From contig CAWBCI010000073.1 of the NCBI GenBank assembly GCA_963787195.1, forward strand, positions 1 to 64,000: a DNA stretch of 64,000 nt, in the 5' to 3' direction. The position numbers and the translations under genes were made by a program. A model generated the notes under the pieces. That model saw only the letters and a program-made list of their open reading frames with translations, was not told the origin of the DNA and made no database searches. This DNA is from CAWBCI01 sp963787195 (lineage in GTDB: Bacteria > Bacteroidota > Bacteroidia > Bacteroidales > JAGOPY01). Positions 46,190 through 54,190 of this stretch are shown here, in pieces. Every line of letters begins with the position of its first letter. Position 1 is the first letter of the stretch.

Positions 46190-46858
46190 TTAGTGAATAT
46201 AATTATACAGAAATGTCAAAAGATGATGTTCCAGGACTGTCCGGATAATGAGATAAATTCCGAAGAGTACAAGGCCGATGCCCGCTATGCGGTTAATCCA
46301 TATAATATTGTGGGATTGGAGATATTTTTTGATCTTATAAGCCGAAAAACATTTTAACATATCCATTGAAAAAATGGTAATTAGGGCTGAAGCAAAAAAG
46401 GAGAAAAGGATATAGGTCTCGCCGCTGTTACTGGCATAAAACCCAACCACGACCCCCATCCAGAATATCCAGACAAATGGATTCGTGAAATTAATAAAAA
46501 AGCCTTTGAGTATGAAGGTCAGTGGACCGGGTATTTTACTTTTACCTTCCTGACCATCTTCTTTTGGTTGCAATTTGACATGTCGTCTGTAAGTAACGAT
46601 CCCGAAAATGATCAGCAATACTCCGCCGATAAGTCCGAAAGCGAGCTGGTTGCGGGGTATATAAAATATCTGTCCGGCGCCTAATGCACCTAATGCAATA
46701 AGGGATGCATCGCTCAGAAAGACCCCGAAAGCAAGAAAAGCACCAGACCAGAAACCCCGGTGTATACTGGTTTGTATCAGAGCAAAAAGCGCTGGTCCAA
46801 ATCCAAAAACAGTAGATAGGGTGAACCCAAGTATGACACCTTGTAAAATGATATTCAT
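46190..46858 (-). CDS. LysE/RhtB-family exporter
   Basis: 222 residues with six predicted helices. N-terminal GVILGFTLSTVFGFGPALFALIQTSIHRGFWSG matches the LysE family's first helix and G-x-x-P-G-P-like region; FLSDASLIALGALGA, GGVLLIIFGIVTYRR, and LKGFFINFTNPFVWIFWMGVV follow. It exports amino acids or related small solutes; the substrate is unknown. Its start codon overlaps the stop of the GH3 gene, so the two are coupled. Confidence 0.87.
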   Translation of the reverse strand: MNIILQGVILGFTLSTVFGFGPALFALIQTSIHRGFWSGAFLAFGVFLSDASLIALGALGAGQIFYIPRNQLAFGLIGGVLLIIFGIVTYRRHVKLQPKEDGQEGKSKIPGPLTFILKGFFINFTNPFVWIFWMGVVVGFYASNSGETYILFSFFASALITIFSMDMLKCFSAYKIKKYLQSHNIIWINRIAGIGLVLFGIYLIIRTVLEHHLLTFLYNYIH

Positions 46859-48399
46859 CAGGTCTGTTTGTTATATTCCTTAAGGTATTCTTCCCATCTG
46901 GCAAGATATTCACCTTTGATGACCCGGGGAAACTTATTGGCGCCTCCTTCTTTGCCGTGGATCTTCATCCAGTTCGAAAACACATCAGAAGGGAGGACTT
47001 CAAAAAACACCTCCCCGATTGCTGCTATCCGCTCAACCCGGTAATCATCGTTCAGTATTTTCAAATATTCGTCAATTTTTTCCCTTGCAAGGGCCGGATC
47101 CAGCGGGTCATCCGTTCCAAGGAACCATTTATGGGCAAACAATGAACCGTATTTTATACCGGCAACAGTAAATTCACGGATATCCACATTCAGTTCGTCG
47201 CAGAGCATTTTCACGGCCCTGTTCATATTTTCAACCGACAGATGTTCCCCGCAAAGGCTTAGAAAATGTTTGGTACGCCCACTGATAACGATTTCAGCAT
47301 ATTCCCTGGAAGTGAATTTGACCACATCCCCAATCAGGTAACGCCAGGCCCCCGAACAGGTTGAAAGCAGGAGAGCATACTCCTTATTTTCCTCCACATC
47401 TTTCATGGTCAGCGCCTTGGGGTTTTCAACCATATTTCCTTCCGAATCAAAATTCAGGTCATCGAAAGGTACAAATTCAAAGAAGATCCCGTTGTCAAGG
47501 ACCAGTTGCAGAGCTTTCACATTGGCCCTTTTCTGATAGGCGATATAACCTTCCGAAGCCAGATAGGATTCCTGGAACACCATAGGTTTGCCAAAGAGCT
47601 TTTCAAAACTTTTAGTATAAGGCTCGAAAGCGACGCCGCTGTGTACATATACCGCCAGGTTCGGCCATATATCATGTATGGTATTCAGATTATAATGGGC
47701 AATGATTTTTTCAAGGATGATCTGTATCCAGGCCGGAACCCCCACAATTACACCTATATCCCAGTTTTTGGCCGATTTGATGATCTCGTCCACCTTGGTC
47801 GACCAATCCCTTTCTTTGGAAATGCGCCTGCCGGGTTTGTAGAAATGCTGGAACCAGAATGGGATATTGCTTGCTGAAATACCCGAGAGGTCCCCCTCAT
47901 AATAAGTCCCGTTGTAATGCAGGTGCGTACTCCCTCCGATCATTAACATCCCTTTTTCATAAAACTCAATGGGAAAATTGAAATTCAGTGAAGAGAGCAA
48001 TTGGCGGATACTGACTTTTTTAATAGCCCGTATCATATCCCCGGTAACGGGTATGTATTTGCTGGATGCCTCGGAAGTCCCTGATGTAAGCGCAAAGTAT
48101 TTAATCCTCCCCGGCCAGCTTATATAAGGCTCACCATTCAGGCAACGATACCACCACTTCCTGAACATAGTGTTGTAATTGAAGGTCGGTACCTTATCCT
48201 GAAATGCAGGGACAAAATCATTCTTCTTTAAAATATCTGTGAAATTGTAATGTTCGCCAAAAGCAGTGAACTGGGCCTTGCGAAGAAGTTTTTTCAAGGT
48301 ATGTTGCTGGACCTTGTAAGGATCAACTTTTCGTTTAGCCATGTCAGGCAGGCTCCGGAGTTCATATGCTCTCTTTAGTATAGATCCGAGTATAGGCAT
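46858..48399 (-). CDS. GH3-family protein (acyl-acid amido synthetase-like)
   Basis: 513 residues, similar along the whole length to plant GH3 auxin/jasmonate amido synthetases. Those adenylate a carboxylate and join it to an amino acid. Motifs: KYFALTSGTSEASSKYIPVT (ATP-binding P-loop, near 108-127), YYEGDLSGISASNIPFWFQ, VYVHSGVAFEPY, YLASEGYIAYQ, YALLLSTCSGAWRYLIGDVVKF (near 344-365) and FLSLCGEHLSVENM (near 383). Bacteroidota often carry such a gene, of unknown substrate. Coupling to a LysE-type exporter is suggestive: the conjugate or an amino acid might be exported. Confidence 0.92.
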   Translation of the reverse strand: MPILGSILKRAYELRSLPDMAKRKVDPYKVQQHTLKKLLRKAQFTAFGEHYNFTDILKKNDFVPAFQDKVPTFNYNTMFRKWWYRCLNGEPYISWPGRIKYFALTSGTSEASSKYIPVTGDMIRAIKKVSIRQLLSSLNFNFPIEFYEKGMLMIGGSTHLHYNGTYYEGDLSGISASNIPFWFQHFYKPGRRISKERDWSTKVDEIIKSAKNWDIGVIVGVPAWIQIILEKIIAHYNLNTIHDIWPNLAVYVHSGVAFEPYTKSFEKLFGKPMVFQESYLASEGYIAYQKRANVKALQLVLDNGIFFEFVPFDDLNFDSEGNMVENPKALTMKDVEENKEYALLLSTCSGAWRYLIGDVVKFTSREYAEIVISGRTKHFLSLCGEHLSVENMNRAVKMLCDELNVDIREFTVAGIKYGSLFAHKWFLGTDDPLDPALAREKIDEYLKILNDDYRVERIAAIGEVFFEVLPSDVFSNWMKIHGKEGGANKFPRVIKGEYLARWEEYLKEYNKQT

Positions 48400-48468
48400 T
48401 AGCTTTTTTAATATATGGACAAAAGTATGAAATAATTACTTAATTTTACTTTATGCCAGACGGGTGCT

Positions 48469-49545
48469 ATGAAATCACGTAAACGCAAAGCTATCAAGAT
48501 CTTAACCGTCATGTGCGGGATAATCATCCTATTGCCCCTCCTCTTAATTGCATATATGAGCCTTAGCGATTACAAGCCGGATAATGTCATTGACCTCCAT
48601 ATGAAAGGGCCATCCGGAATGAATATCGGTGAAAGGGATACCTTCTCCCTTCTGTCATGGAATACAGGATATTTTGGACTTGGGAAAGAGATGGATTTTT
48701 TCTATGACGGCGGAAAGAAGGTAAGACCTTCCCATTCGCTTTATGAGAAATATATTGAGGGTGGGGTGGAGTTTTTTAAAGGGATGAAGGATATAGATTT
48801 TATCCTCCTCCAGGAAGTAGACATCAATTCGCACAGGACCTATTCCGATGACCAGATGAAGCGTTTGTCTGCGGTTCTGGATGATGATTCCTACAGTTTC
48901 GCATATAATTATAAAGTGAAATTCGTTCCTGTTCCTCTATTGCATCCTATGGGCAAAGTGAATGCAGGTCAGGCAATTTTTTCCTTATTCAAGCCTTTAT
49001 CCTCACAGCGTATAGCTTTTCCCGGGAATTACAGCTGGCCTAAAAGACTCTTCATGCTCGACCGTTGTTTCATTCTTTCCCGCTTCGAGCTGGCCGGCCC
49101 TCATCAATTAGTCATCCTTAATACTCATAATTCCGCTTTTGACGACGGTACTCTTCGTAAACAACAATTAGAGGAATTGAAAGAGGCGGCGCTTAAAGAA
49201 TATGCGAAAGGAAATTATGTTTTGATCGGCGGAGACTGGAACATGAACCCGCCTGCTTACCAGCCCGGGGATATTAACACAGGCGACCTTGCTGTGAAGA
49301 TTCTGCCCCCGGTTAAAACTGATCTTATGCCCCCTGACTGGAAATGGGCCTATGATCCTTCTGTTCCCTCCAATCGGTTCGTGGATACGGCTTACATCAA
49401 AGGCAAAACCCGGGTGACTATCATTGATTTTTTCCTCTTGTCTCCCAATATTGAGGTCACCTCATTGAATACACTTGATCTGGGATTTGAATTTTCGGAC
49501 CATAACCCGGTACGCTTGAATTTCAGGCTGAAAAAAGAAAAGTGA
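48469..49545 (+). CDS. Endonuclease/exonuclease/phosphatase-family protein, membrane-anchored
   Basis: 358 residues. One N-terminal helix (about 10-31: ILTVMCGIIILLPLLLIAYM) anchors the protein; the catalytic domain is outside. EEP motifs: SWNTGYFGLG near 63-72, FILLQEVDINSH near 107-118, LNTHNSAF near 222, IGGDWNMNPP near 256, and FSDHNPVRL near 343. These supply the metal-binding Asn, Glu, Asp and His residues. It could cleave nucleic acids, phosphodiesters or sphingomyelin-like lipids; the substrate is not evident. Confidence 0.9.
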   Translation: MKSRKRKAIKILTVMCGIIILLPLLLIAYMSLSDYKPDNVIDLHMKGPSGMNIGERDTFSLLSWNTGYFGLGKEMDFFYDGGKKVRPSHSLYEKYIEGGVEFFKGMKDIDFILLQEVDINSHRTYSDDQMKRLSAVLDDDSYSFAYNYKVKFVPVPLLHPMGKVNAGQAIFSLFKPLSSQRIAFPGNYSWPKRLFMLDRCFILSRFELAGPHQLVILNTHNSAFDDGTLRKQQLEELKEAALKEYAKGNYVLIGGDWNMNPPAYQPGDINTGDLAVKILPPVKTDLMPPDWKWAYDPSVPSNRFVDTAYIKGKTRVTIIDFFLLSPNIEVTSLNTLDLGFEFSDHNPVRLNFRLKKEK

Positions 49546-49546
49546 T

Positions 49547-50677
49547 CTATTCCTCTGCAAATAGATCCGAGGCTATTCCATCGGCAAATAATTTGCCTTC
49601 ATCCGTCAAATAATAAACTTCCGTTTTCTGAATGATCTGTCCTTTCTCAAGAAATTTTTGCACTCTGCTGCGGAAATGCTCATAATAATCACTTCCGAAA
49701 GCATGCAAAATATGTTCCGGATCACAGCCCCAGCTTGTGCGCAGCGAGGTCATCACATATTCATTATAACGTTCGGCAAGCGTAAGTATCTCTTTTTCAA
49801 ATCGTAAATTCGGGGAAGCATTTGGAACGATATAGGAATTGATGCCCGGCAAATTCCACTGTCTCGAAGAGCCGTTAAAGGAGTGGGCCGAGGGCCCCAG
49901 TCCAAGGTAATTGCCGCCCAGCCAGTAAAGACTGTTGTGTTTGGAATAATAGCCTTCCAGGCTGAAATTGGAAATCTCATAGTGGATATAGCCATGTTCC
50001 CTTGTTTGTTCCATCAGTATTTTGAATTGCTCCGCTGATTGAACTTCGTCGACGGGGGCCGCTTTTTTCTTGCGGATAAGGTGAAACAAGGCGGTTTTTT
50101 CTTCCACTGTCAAGGCATAGGCCGATAAATGGGGAATGTTGAGGCTGAAAAATTCGTTCAGGTTTTGCAGCCATTTCTCATGGCTCAATGTCGGAATTCC
50201 ATAGATTAAATCGATCGTAAGGTTTTCAAAACCGGCATCCCTCGCTATTTTTATAGCGTCTCTCGCCTGGGAAGCATTATGGACCCTGTTAAGGTAATGC
50301 AGGTCATCATCGAAAAAAGATTGTATCCCTATACTCAGGCGGTTTACCGGGGTATTTCTCAATTCAGTTGCTTTTTGAGGACTCAGGTCATCGGGGTTGG
50401 CCTCCAGGGTGATCTCGGCTTTTTCGGATATATTGTGATAACGGCCAAGCTCTTCGAAAATGGAATTCAGTTCATTCGGATTTAAAAGACTTGGGGTGCC
50501 TCCGCCCAGGTAAATTGTCTCGATTTTTTCTCCTCCCAGATAATCCTTTTGTTGCCCAATTTCATTCAACAGAGCCTTTATGACTTCATCTTTCTGATTC
50601 AATGTGGCGACTGAAAAGAAGTTGCAGTAATGGCATTTCTGCCGGCAAAATGGGATATGGATATAAATACCTGCCAT
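49547..50677 (-). CDS. hemW: HemW radical-SAM heme chaperone
   Basis: 376 residues from MAGIYIHIPF (50677). The ATG at 50728 would add 17 residues before the conserved start and is rejected. Radical-SAM cluster cysteines are C11, C15 and C18 (PFCRQKCHYC); the SAM-binding GGGTPSLL is near 76. The HNSLYWLGGNYLGLGPSAHSF segment near 255-275 carries the HNxxYW motif that marks HemW rather than HemN, and the C-terminal HemN domain is present. HemW binds heme and delivers it to respiratory proteins; it was long annotated as an oxygen-independent coproporphyrinogen oxidase. Confidence 0.94.
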   Translation of the reverse strand: MAGIYIHIPFCRQKCHYCNFFSVATLNQKDEVIKALLNEIGQQKDYLGGEKIETIYLGGGTPSLLNPNELNSIFEELGRYHNISEKAEITLEANPDDLSPQKATELRNTPVNRLSIGIQSFFDDDLHYLNRVHNASQARDAIKIARDAGFENLTIDLIYGIPTLSHEKWLQNLNEFFSLNIPHLSAYALTVEEKTALFHLIRKKKAAPVDEVQSAEQFKILMEQTREHGYIHYEISNFSLEGYYSKHNSLYWLGGNYLGLGPSAHSFNGSSRQWNLPGINSYIVPNASPNLRFEKEILTLAERYNEYVMTSLRTSWGCDPEHILHAFGSDYYEHFRSRVQKFLEKGQIIQKTEVYYLTDEGKLFADGIASDLFAEE

Positions 50678-50739
50678 GATCAGGCAAAGGTATATACTTT
50701 GAGCAAAAAGCCCGACACGATCGTTCAAGCTGCATCCAG

Positions 50740-51078
50740 TTATTCGTAGCCGCTCTTAATAACAGTCATAATCATTTTGAAGCGTCCGTTGGGCTTTACA
50801 ATATTTGGGGCGTGGGCAGGTATTACAATAGATTCCCCGGTCAGCAATTCTTTCGGCACCCCATCGATAACAATTGTGGCTTTTCCATCAATGATCTCTA
50901 CAAAAGTGTCGAAAGCTATGGTTTTTTCACTTAATCCCTGTCCGGCATCAAATGACATAACGATTATCTTTCCTGTTGATTTTTTCAGGATGGTTCTTAT
51001 GGCTACGGAATTTGGCACATACCCGATAACATCTGCCGTAATATGCGCAATTGATTTTTTAATTTCATTTGTATCCAT
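50740..51078 (-). CDS. Small cupin-fold protein lacking most metal-binding histidines
   Basis: 112 residues. The second half is a single cupin domain (KIIVMSFDAGQGLSEKTIAFDTFVEIIDGKATIVIDG, then GESIVIPAHAPNIVKP). Where cupin motif 1 normally has HxH, this reads SEKTIAFD; motif 2 keeps one His (AHAP). Metal catalysis is therefore doubtful and a ligand-binding role more likely. A strong Shine-Dalgarno (AGGAGG, 8 nt before ATG) is unusual here and supports the start. Its leader begins at the conserved promoter at 51241-51301, so it belongs to the 50.7-59.4 kb regulon. Confidence 0.88.
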   Translation of the reverse strand: MDTNEIKKSIAHITADVIGYVPNSVAIRTILKKSTGKIIVMSFDAGQGLSEKTIAFDTFVEIIDGKATIVIDGVPKELLTGESIVIPAHAPNIVKPNGRFKMIMTVIKSGYE

Positions 51079-51118
51079 AATTCAAACCCTCCTGAATTTA
51101 TCCCTAAAGCAGAGAAAA

Positions 51119-51220
51119 TTATATAAGGCGGCATTCTTTTTCCGCCTTATTTAATTTCTTTTGTCGCTCAATCAGTATACTTTCCTGCTTAGACTTTGAT
51201 ATTCTTGCCAGATTAAGCAT
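51119..51220 (-). CDS. Possible 33-residue ORF in the cupin leader
   Basis: MLNLARISKSKQESILIERQ begins about 14 nt after the expected transcript start and ends 40 nt before the cupin ATG. It is highly charged (K, E, R). The stop region overlaps a hairpin AAGGCGG/CCGCCTT (51126-51150). It could be a small protein or a leader peptide, or chance. There is no strong ribosome site. Confidence 0.3.
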   Translation of the reverse strand: MLNLARISKSKQESILIERQKKLNKAEKECRLI

Positions 51221-51240
51221 GGGGCAAAAATCTAACCTTA

Positions 51241-51301
51241 CAAAGGTGATACAAATCCTTTCTGAAATCATTACACAATTAAAGAAAAGAATTACAACAT
51301 T
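51241..51301 (-). promoter_or_regulatory. Regulon promoter site a (cupin)
   Basis: Minus strand: half-sites AATGTTGTAA and AATTGTGTAA (plus coordinates 51292-51301 and 51271-51280) spaced 21 bp, then 22 nt, then CACCTTTG (-7 box, 51241-51248). ATATGTG precedes the first half-site. The layout is identical to six other sites in this region. Confidence 0.8.
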
Positions 51302-51437
51302 CACATATTTTAATCATGTAATAAACTAATATACAAAAAGATAAATAGCTTGCTAATAAAAATTATCACATTCAGGATTTTCGGGGTGGAGAATGAAAAC
51401 ACAATATTAAAATGGAAATTAGGGGATATTTTACTAT

Positions 51438-51473
51438 AAAAAAAGCCCTGCTGTTGGATTTTCAGCGGGGCTT
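51438..51473 (-). terminator. Intrinsic terminator of candidate sRNA b
   Basis: On the minus strand an 11-bp stem AAGCCCCGCTG/CAGCAGGGCTT (one G-U) with a 9-nt loop is followed by seven T. No gene lies upstream of it on this strand before the promoter at 51648. Confidence 0.85.
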
Positions 51474-51641
51474 GAATGGAACGCTTAAACTACGCATTTT
51501 GGAACGCTTCTTTAACCTTGTCTTAATACATTATTTTTGTGAATAATTGACTTAAATAACCGGATTGGCAAGTCCGGAAAAAACTTCAATCTCAATTTAC
51601 TTATTCAAATATTGTACGCTATAAATTGATGATTGAAAATC
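51438..51641 (-). ncRNA. Candidate small RNA b
   Basis: Expected transcript of about 200 nt from the promoter at 51648-51708 to the terminator at 51438-51473. It contains the block GAACGCTTCTTT (plus strand 51502-51513), which recurs with one change in candidate sRNA c, 29 nt from the terminator in b and 30 nt in c. The only ATG frame near the end encodes 11 residues (MRSLSVPFKPR) running into the terminator stem, so a regulatory RNA is more likely than an mRNA. Confidence 0.6.
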
Positions 51642-51647
51642 ATTTAG

Positions 51648-51708
51648 CAAAGATGGGACCTCAATTGTCAAAAATTATTACATAATTTTCGAAAAAATTT
51701 ACATAATT
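51648..51708 (-). promoter_or_regulatory. Regulon promoter site b
   Basis: Two identical half-sites AATTATGTAA (plus 51699-51708 and 51678-51687), 21 bp apart, then 22 nt and CATCTTTG (51648-51655). AAATGTGTG directly precedes the first half-site. No protein gene follows on this strand before a terminator. Confidence 0.82.
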
Positions 51709-51777
51709 CACACATTTAAAAAACATAATTATTTATATAATTAATGAAAAATAAAATTAGCAGGATAAGGAAATTCC

Positions 51778-51815
51778 AAAAAAAGTCCCGCTATTAAGTT
51801 TTATTAGCGGGACTT
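51778..51815 (-). terminator. Intrinsic terminator of candidate sRNA c
   Basis: On the minus strand a perfect 11-bp stem AAGTCCCGCTA/TAGCGGGACTT is followed by seven T. Sequence and position parallel the terminator of sRNA b. Confidence 0.87.
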
Positions 51816-51905
51816 AAATTAAACACATATACTCCCAAACCCATGAAAGCTTCTTTATTGATTATTTATTATTATCTATTCTAGATATTAATTGTGGAAC
51901 GATTG
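51778..51905 (-). ncRNA. Candidate small RNA c, related to b
   Basis: Expected transcript of about 130 nt from the promoter at 51912-51972. It shares with b the block GAAAGCTTCTTT (plus 51845-51856), the 29-30 nt spacing to the stem, and the CCCGCT stem sequence; the rest differs. A frame of 16 codons (MGLGVYVFNLSPANKT) overlaps the stem and is probably not translated. The pair looks like a duplicated regulatory RNA gene. Confidence 0.62.
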
Positions 51906-51911
51906 ATATTA

Positions 51912-51972
51912 CAAAGATGGGGTATCAAGCTCCCAAAAATCTTACATAATTTCTGAAAAAATTTACATAATT
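51912..51972 (-). promoter_or_regulatory. Regulon promoter site c
   Basis: Two identical half-sites AATTATGTAA (plus 51963-51972 and 51942-51951), 21 bp apart, then 22 nt and CATCTTTG (51912-51919); AAATGTGTG precedes. Nearly the same as site b. Confidence 0.82.
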
Positions 51973-52086
51973 CACACATTTACAAATGATAAACTGTGTT
52001 TATAATTTAGGAATGAGCCCTTTAAGGCAATATTCATAAGGCACACATAGACTAAGAAGCAAATCATTGAAAATTTTTAATGTGTG

Positions 52087-52147
52087 AATGATGTAACTTA
52101 TTACTAAAGTTTTGTAACACTAATGGAGAACAGCTTATATAACTTTA
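52087..52147 (+). promoter_or_regulatory. Regulon promoter site g (baeRF gene)
   Basis: The only site on the plus strand: TGTGTG, then half-sites AATGATGTAA (52087-52096) and AGTTTTGTAA (52108-52117), 21 bp apart, 22 nt, then TAACTTTA (52140-52147). The gene starts 64 bp on at 52212. Confidence 0.78.
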
Positions 52148-52211
52148 TGCCATAGTAGAAATTGATGAATCGCTGCCCCGCCAGATGCGGATATCATAAA
52201 AAATAAAATAA

Positions 52212-53288
52212 ATGCAAAAAGATAAATTAACAAAACTTGCATGCGCGAGAAGTAATCCCTGCGTGACTATTTCAATGAACACACACCGTACATTTCCGGA
52301 TAATCAGAAAGATGTGATAGAACTGAAAAAACTCAAGCTGGAGGCATATAAGCAGGTGAAGAATGAATTTGGACAATTTCCGCTGAGTGATCTGCTTGAA
52401 AAAATTGATGGTCTGGATGAGGAAATAGACATTAACTATAATTTGGAGAGCATACATATATTCCTGTCTGACTCGACAACTGAAATAATAAAATCATCGT
52501 GGCCAATACCGCAAAATATCGTTTCTGTTGCTGATAAATTTGTGATCAAACCATTGATCAAAGATTTTAACCGCATGGTAGAGTATCTTATCCTCTTGCT
52601 TTCTCAAACCGATGTGCGCTTATTACATGCCATTAATGACGGTATAGCCGAAGAAATAAAACCCGATGATTTTCCCTTTACAACAAATCCGCATTTTACA
52701 GTTGAGGAGGATAAAGCCGGCAATGATCAGCATCTTGATAATAAATTTCTGGAATTTTATAATCAGATAGACAAAGCCCTTTTAAAAATTTACAACAAAA
52801 ACAAGATGAAAGTTGTGGTGATAAGTACTGAACAGAACTGGAGCCACTTGATGCAGGTTGCTGACAAAGCATCAATTTATTATGGGACCCTTAGCATTAA
52901 CAACAAGGATTCGGCAAATCATTCAATCGCAGCAAATGCATGGAAAATCGTAAGTGCAATACAGGAAAAAGGAAGGGGCCAGGCTATTCAGGAAATGAAG
53001 GACGCTGCCGGACAAGGAAAGGTAATTACCGATTTGTCTGAAATGTACAGGGCTGTCAAAGAGGGAAGGGGTGATTTATTAATTGTTCACGACGACTTTC
53101 ACCAGGCCGTAAAAATGACCGGCGAATTGACATTCGATTTAGTAAGCGATCTCACTCAGCCGGAAGTGATAGATGATATTTCAAGCGATATGGCCTGGGA
53201 AGTCATTTCTAAAAAAGGCCGTGCAATATTTACGAATCAGGATGAGCTTAAATCGCTGGGAAACATTGCTTTAAAAGTCCGATATTAG
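52212..53288 (+). CDS. baeRF-like protein (bacterial archaeo-eukaryotic release factor family)
   Basis: 358 residues. Opens with CVTISMNTHRTFPDNQKD (about 18-35), the usual first strand of bacterial eRF1/Vms1-like proteins, followed by a helical stretch and a VRLLHAINDGIAEEI segment (about 137-151). The central and C-terminal parts (MKVVVISTEQNWSHL, HSIAANAWKIVSAIQEKGRGQAIQEM, GRGDLLIVHDDF) match the eRF1 domain 2/3-like layout. Such proteins may act on stalled ribosomes or as stress factors; experimental data are few. A catalytic GGQ is not visible. Expressed from site g. Confidence 0.75.
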   Translation: MQKDKLTKLACARSNPCVTISMNTHRTFPDNQKDVIELKKLKLEAYKQVKNEFGQFPLSDLLEKIDGLDEEIDINYNLESIHIFLSDSTTEIIKSSWPIPQNIVSVADKFVIKPLIKDFNRMVEYLILLLSQTDVRLLHAINDGIAEEIKPDDFPFTTNPHFTVEEDKAGNDQHLDNKFLEFYNQIDKALLKIYNKNKMKVVVISTEQNWSHLMQVADKASIYYGTLSINNKDSANHSIAANAWKIVSAIQEKGRGQAIQEMKDAAGQGKVITDLSEMYRAVKEGRGDLLIVHDDFHQAVKMTGELTFDLVSDLTQPEVIDDISSDMAWEVISKKGRAIFTNQDELKSLGNIALKVRY

Positions 53289-53371
53289 TTATAGTGCCAA
53301 ACAGGACAGTTAAGGAGATGATGCTTATAGCTGTAGCAGAGCCTCATGAAAAATATGAGAAGCTTAAAAAG

Positions 53372-53406
53372 AAAAAAGCCGGACTCAATTTTGAGCCGGC
53401 TTTTTT
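53372..53406. terminator. Bidirectional terminator
   Basis: A6-GCCGG(A)CTCAA (53372-53388) pairs with TTGAGCCGGC-T6 (53391-53406), one bulged base. It serves the baeRF gene on the plus strand and the DUF4382 gene on the minus strand. The open frame 53294-53551 crosses it and is not a gene. Confidence 0.85.
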
Positions 53407-53431
53407 AAGCATTAAACCAAAAAACAAAAAC

Positions 53432-54190
53432 CTAAAGCGCAATTATACCTGTATCGGTCGATATCCCCACAACGACAATAATACCGCTTATGGTGACGGC
53501 TTCCATTGGAAAGGGGGGCGTAACGGTAATATCATAGATGCCTGCAGCTAGTCCCGCTAGCAGAAAATCTCCATTTCCATTGCATACCGAAGAAGATATC
53601 ATACCATTTGAGTTAGCTGTTATTAAAGCAATCACACCGACAGGGCTAATGCTTCCTCTTATAGATCCGCTTATAGCCTCGTCTATGGTCCTGATCACGG
53701 GCTTTAACTGGTATTCACCATTGCCTTTTAAAACAATGGATTGGTTTGCATCAAAATCAAGCAGGATCTTATATAAAACACCCGGTTCAAAGGTTTGGTG
53801 AATTTGCAGTTTTAGTCCCGACTGCATAGCACTTGGGGTGCTCAGCGGGTAAACAATACCGTCGACCATCACGGTGTTATCAGAACCCAGGATCAGGCGG
53901 ATTTGTGAAACTGTTCCGGCATCCAGGTCTCCTGTAGCAAGAATTGTATCGAGACCGTTTGTAAAATCCAGTAGATTATAAATACCGATGCTTGTATTGA
54001 GTACAACGGTACTTCCGCCACTTCCGGTAATTTGTGTGCCCTGAACATCTATCATTACCGCATCATAGTTAGCGGGAGCGTCTGTCAGGCTGACTGTGAG
54101 ATGCGCCTTAGCCTTATTTGCATCTTTATTACAGGCAGTGACCAGGCTAAGCGCTAAGCCGATAAATATCAGAAATTTTATTTTTTTCAC
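53432..54190 (-). CDS. DUF4382 lipoprotein
   Basis: 252 residues with lipobox VTAC (Cys20). Residues 28-165 form a DUF4382 domain (LTVSLTDAPANYDAVMIDVQGTQI, DTILATGDLDAGTVSQIRLILG, LKLQIHQTFEPG). A C-terminal carboxypeptidase-regulatory-like strand set follows (SGSIRGSISPVG, NGDFLLAGLAAGIYDITVTP). Function unknown; probably an envelope surface lipoprotein. Its ATG overlaps the OmpA-family gene's stop by 4 bp, so the two are translationally coupled. Confidence 0.87.
   Translation of the reverse strand: MKKIKFLIFIGLALSLVTACNKDANKAKAHLTVSLTDAPANYDAVMIDVQGTQITGSGGSTVVLNTSIGIYNLLDFTNGLDTILATGDLDAGTVSQIRLILGSDNTVMVDGIVYPLSTPSAMQSGLKLQIHQTFEPGVLYKILLDFDANQSIVLKGNGEYQLKPVIRTIDEAISGSIRGSISPVGVIALITANSNGMISSSVCNGNGDFLLAGLAAGIYDITVTPPFPMEAVTISGIIVVVGISTDTGIIAL

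Noticed and set aside
53294..53551. 85-codon plus-strand frame after the baeRF gene
   Set aside because: It crosses a bidirectional terminator and then runs antisense into the DUF4382 gene.
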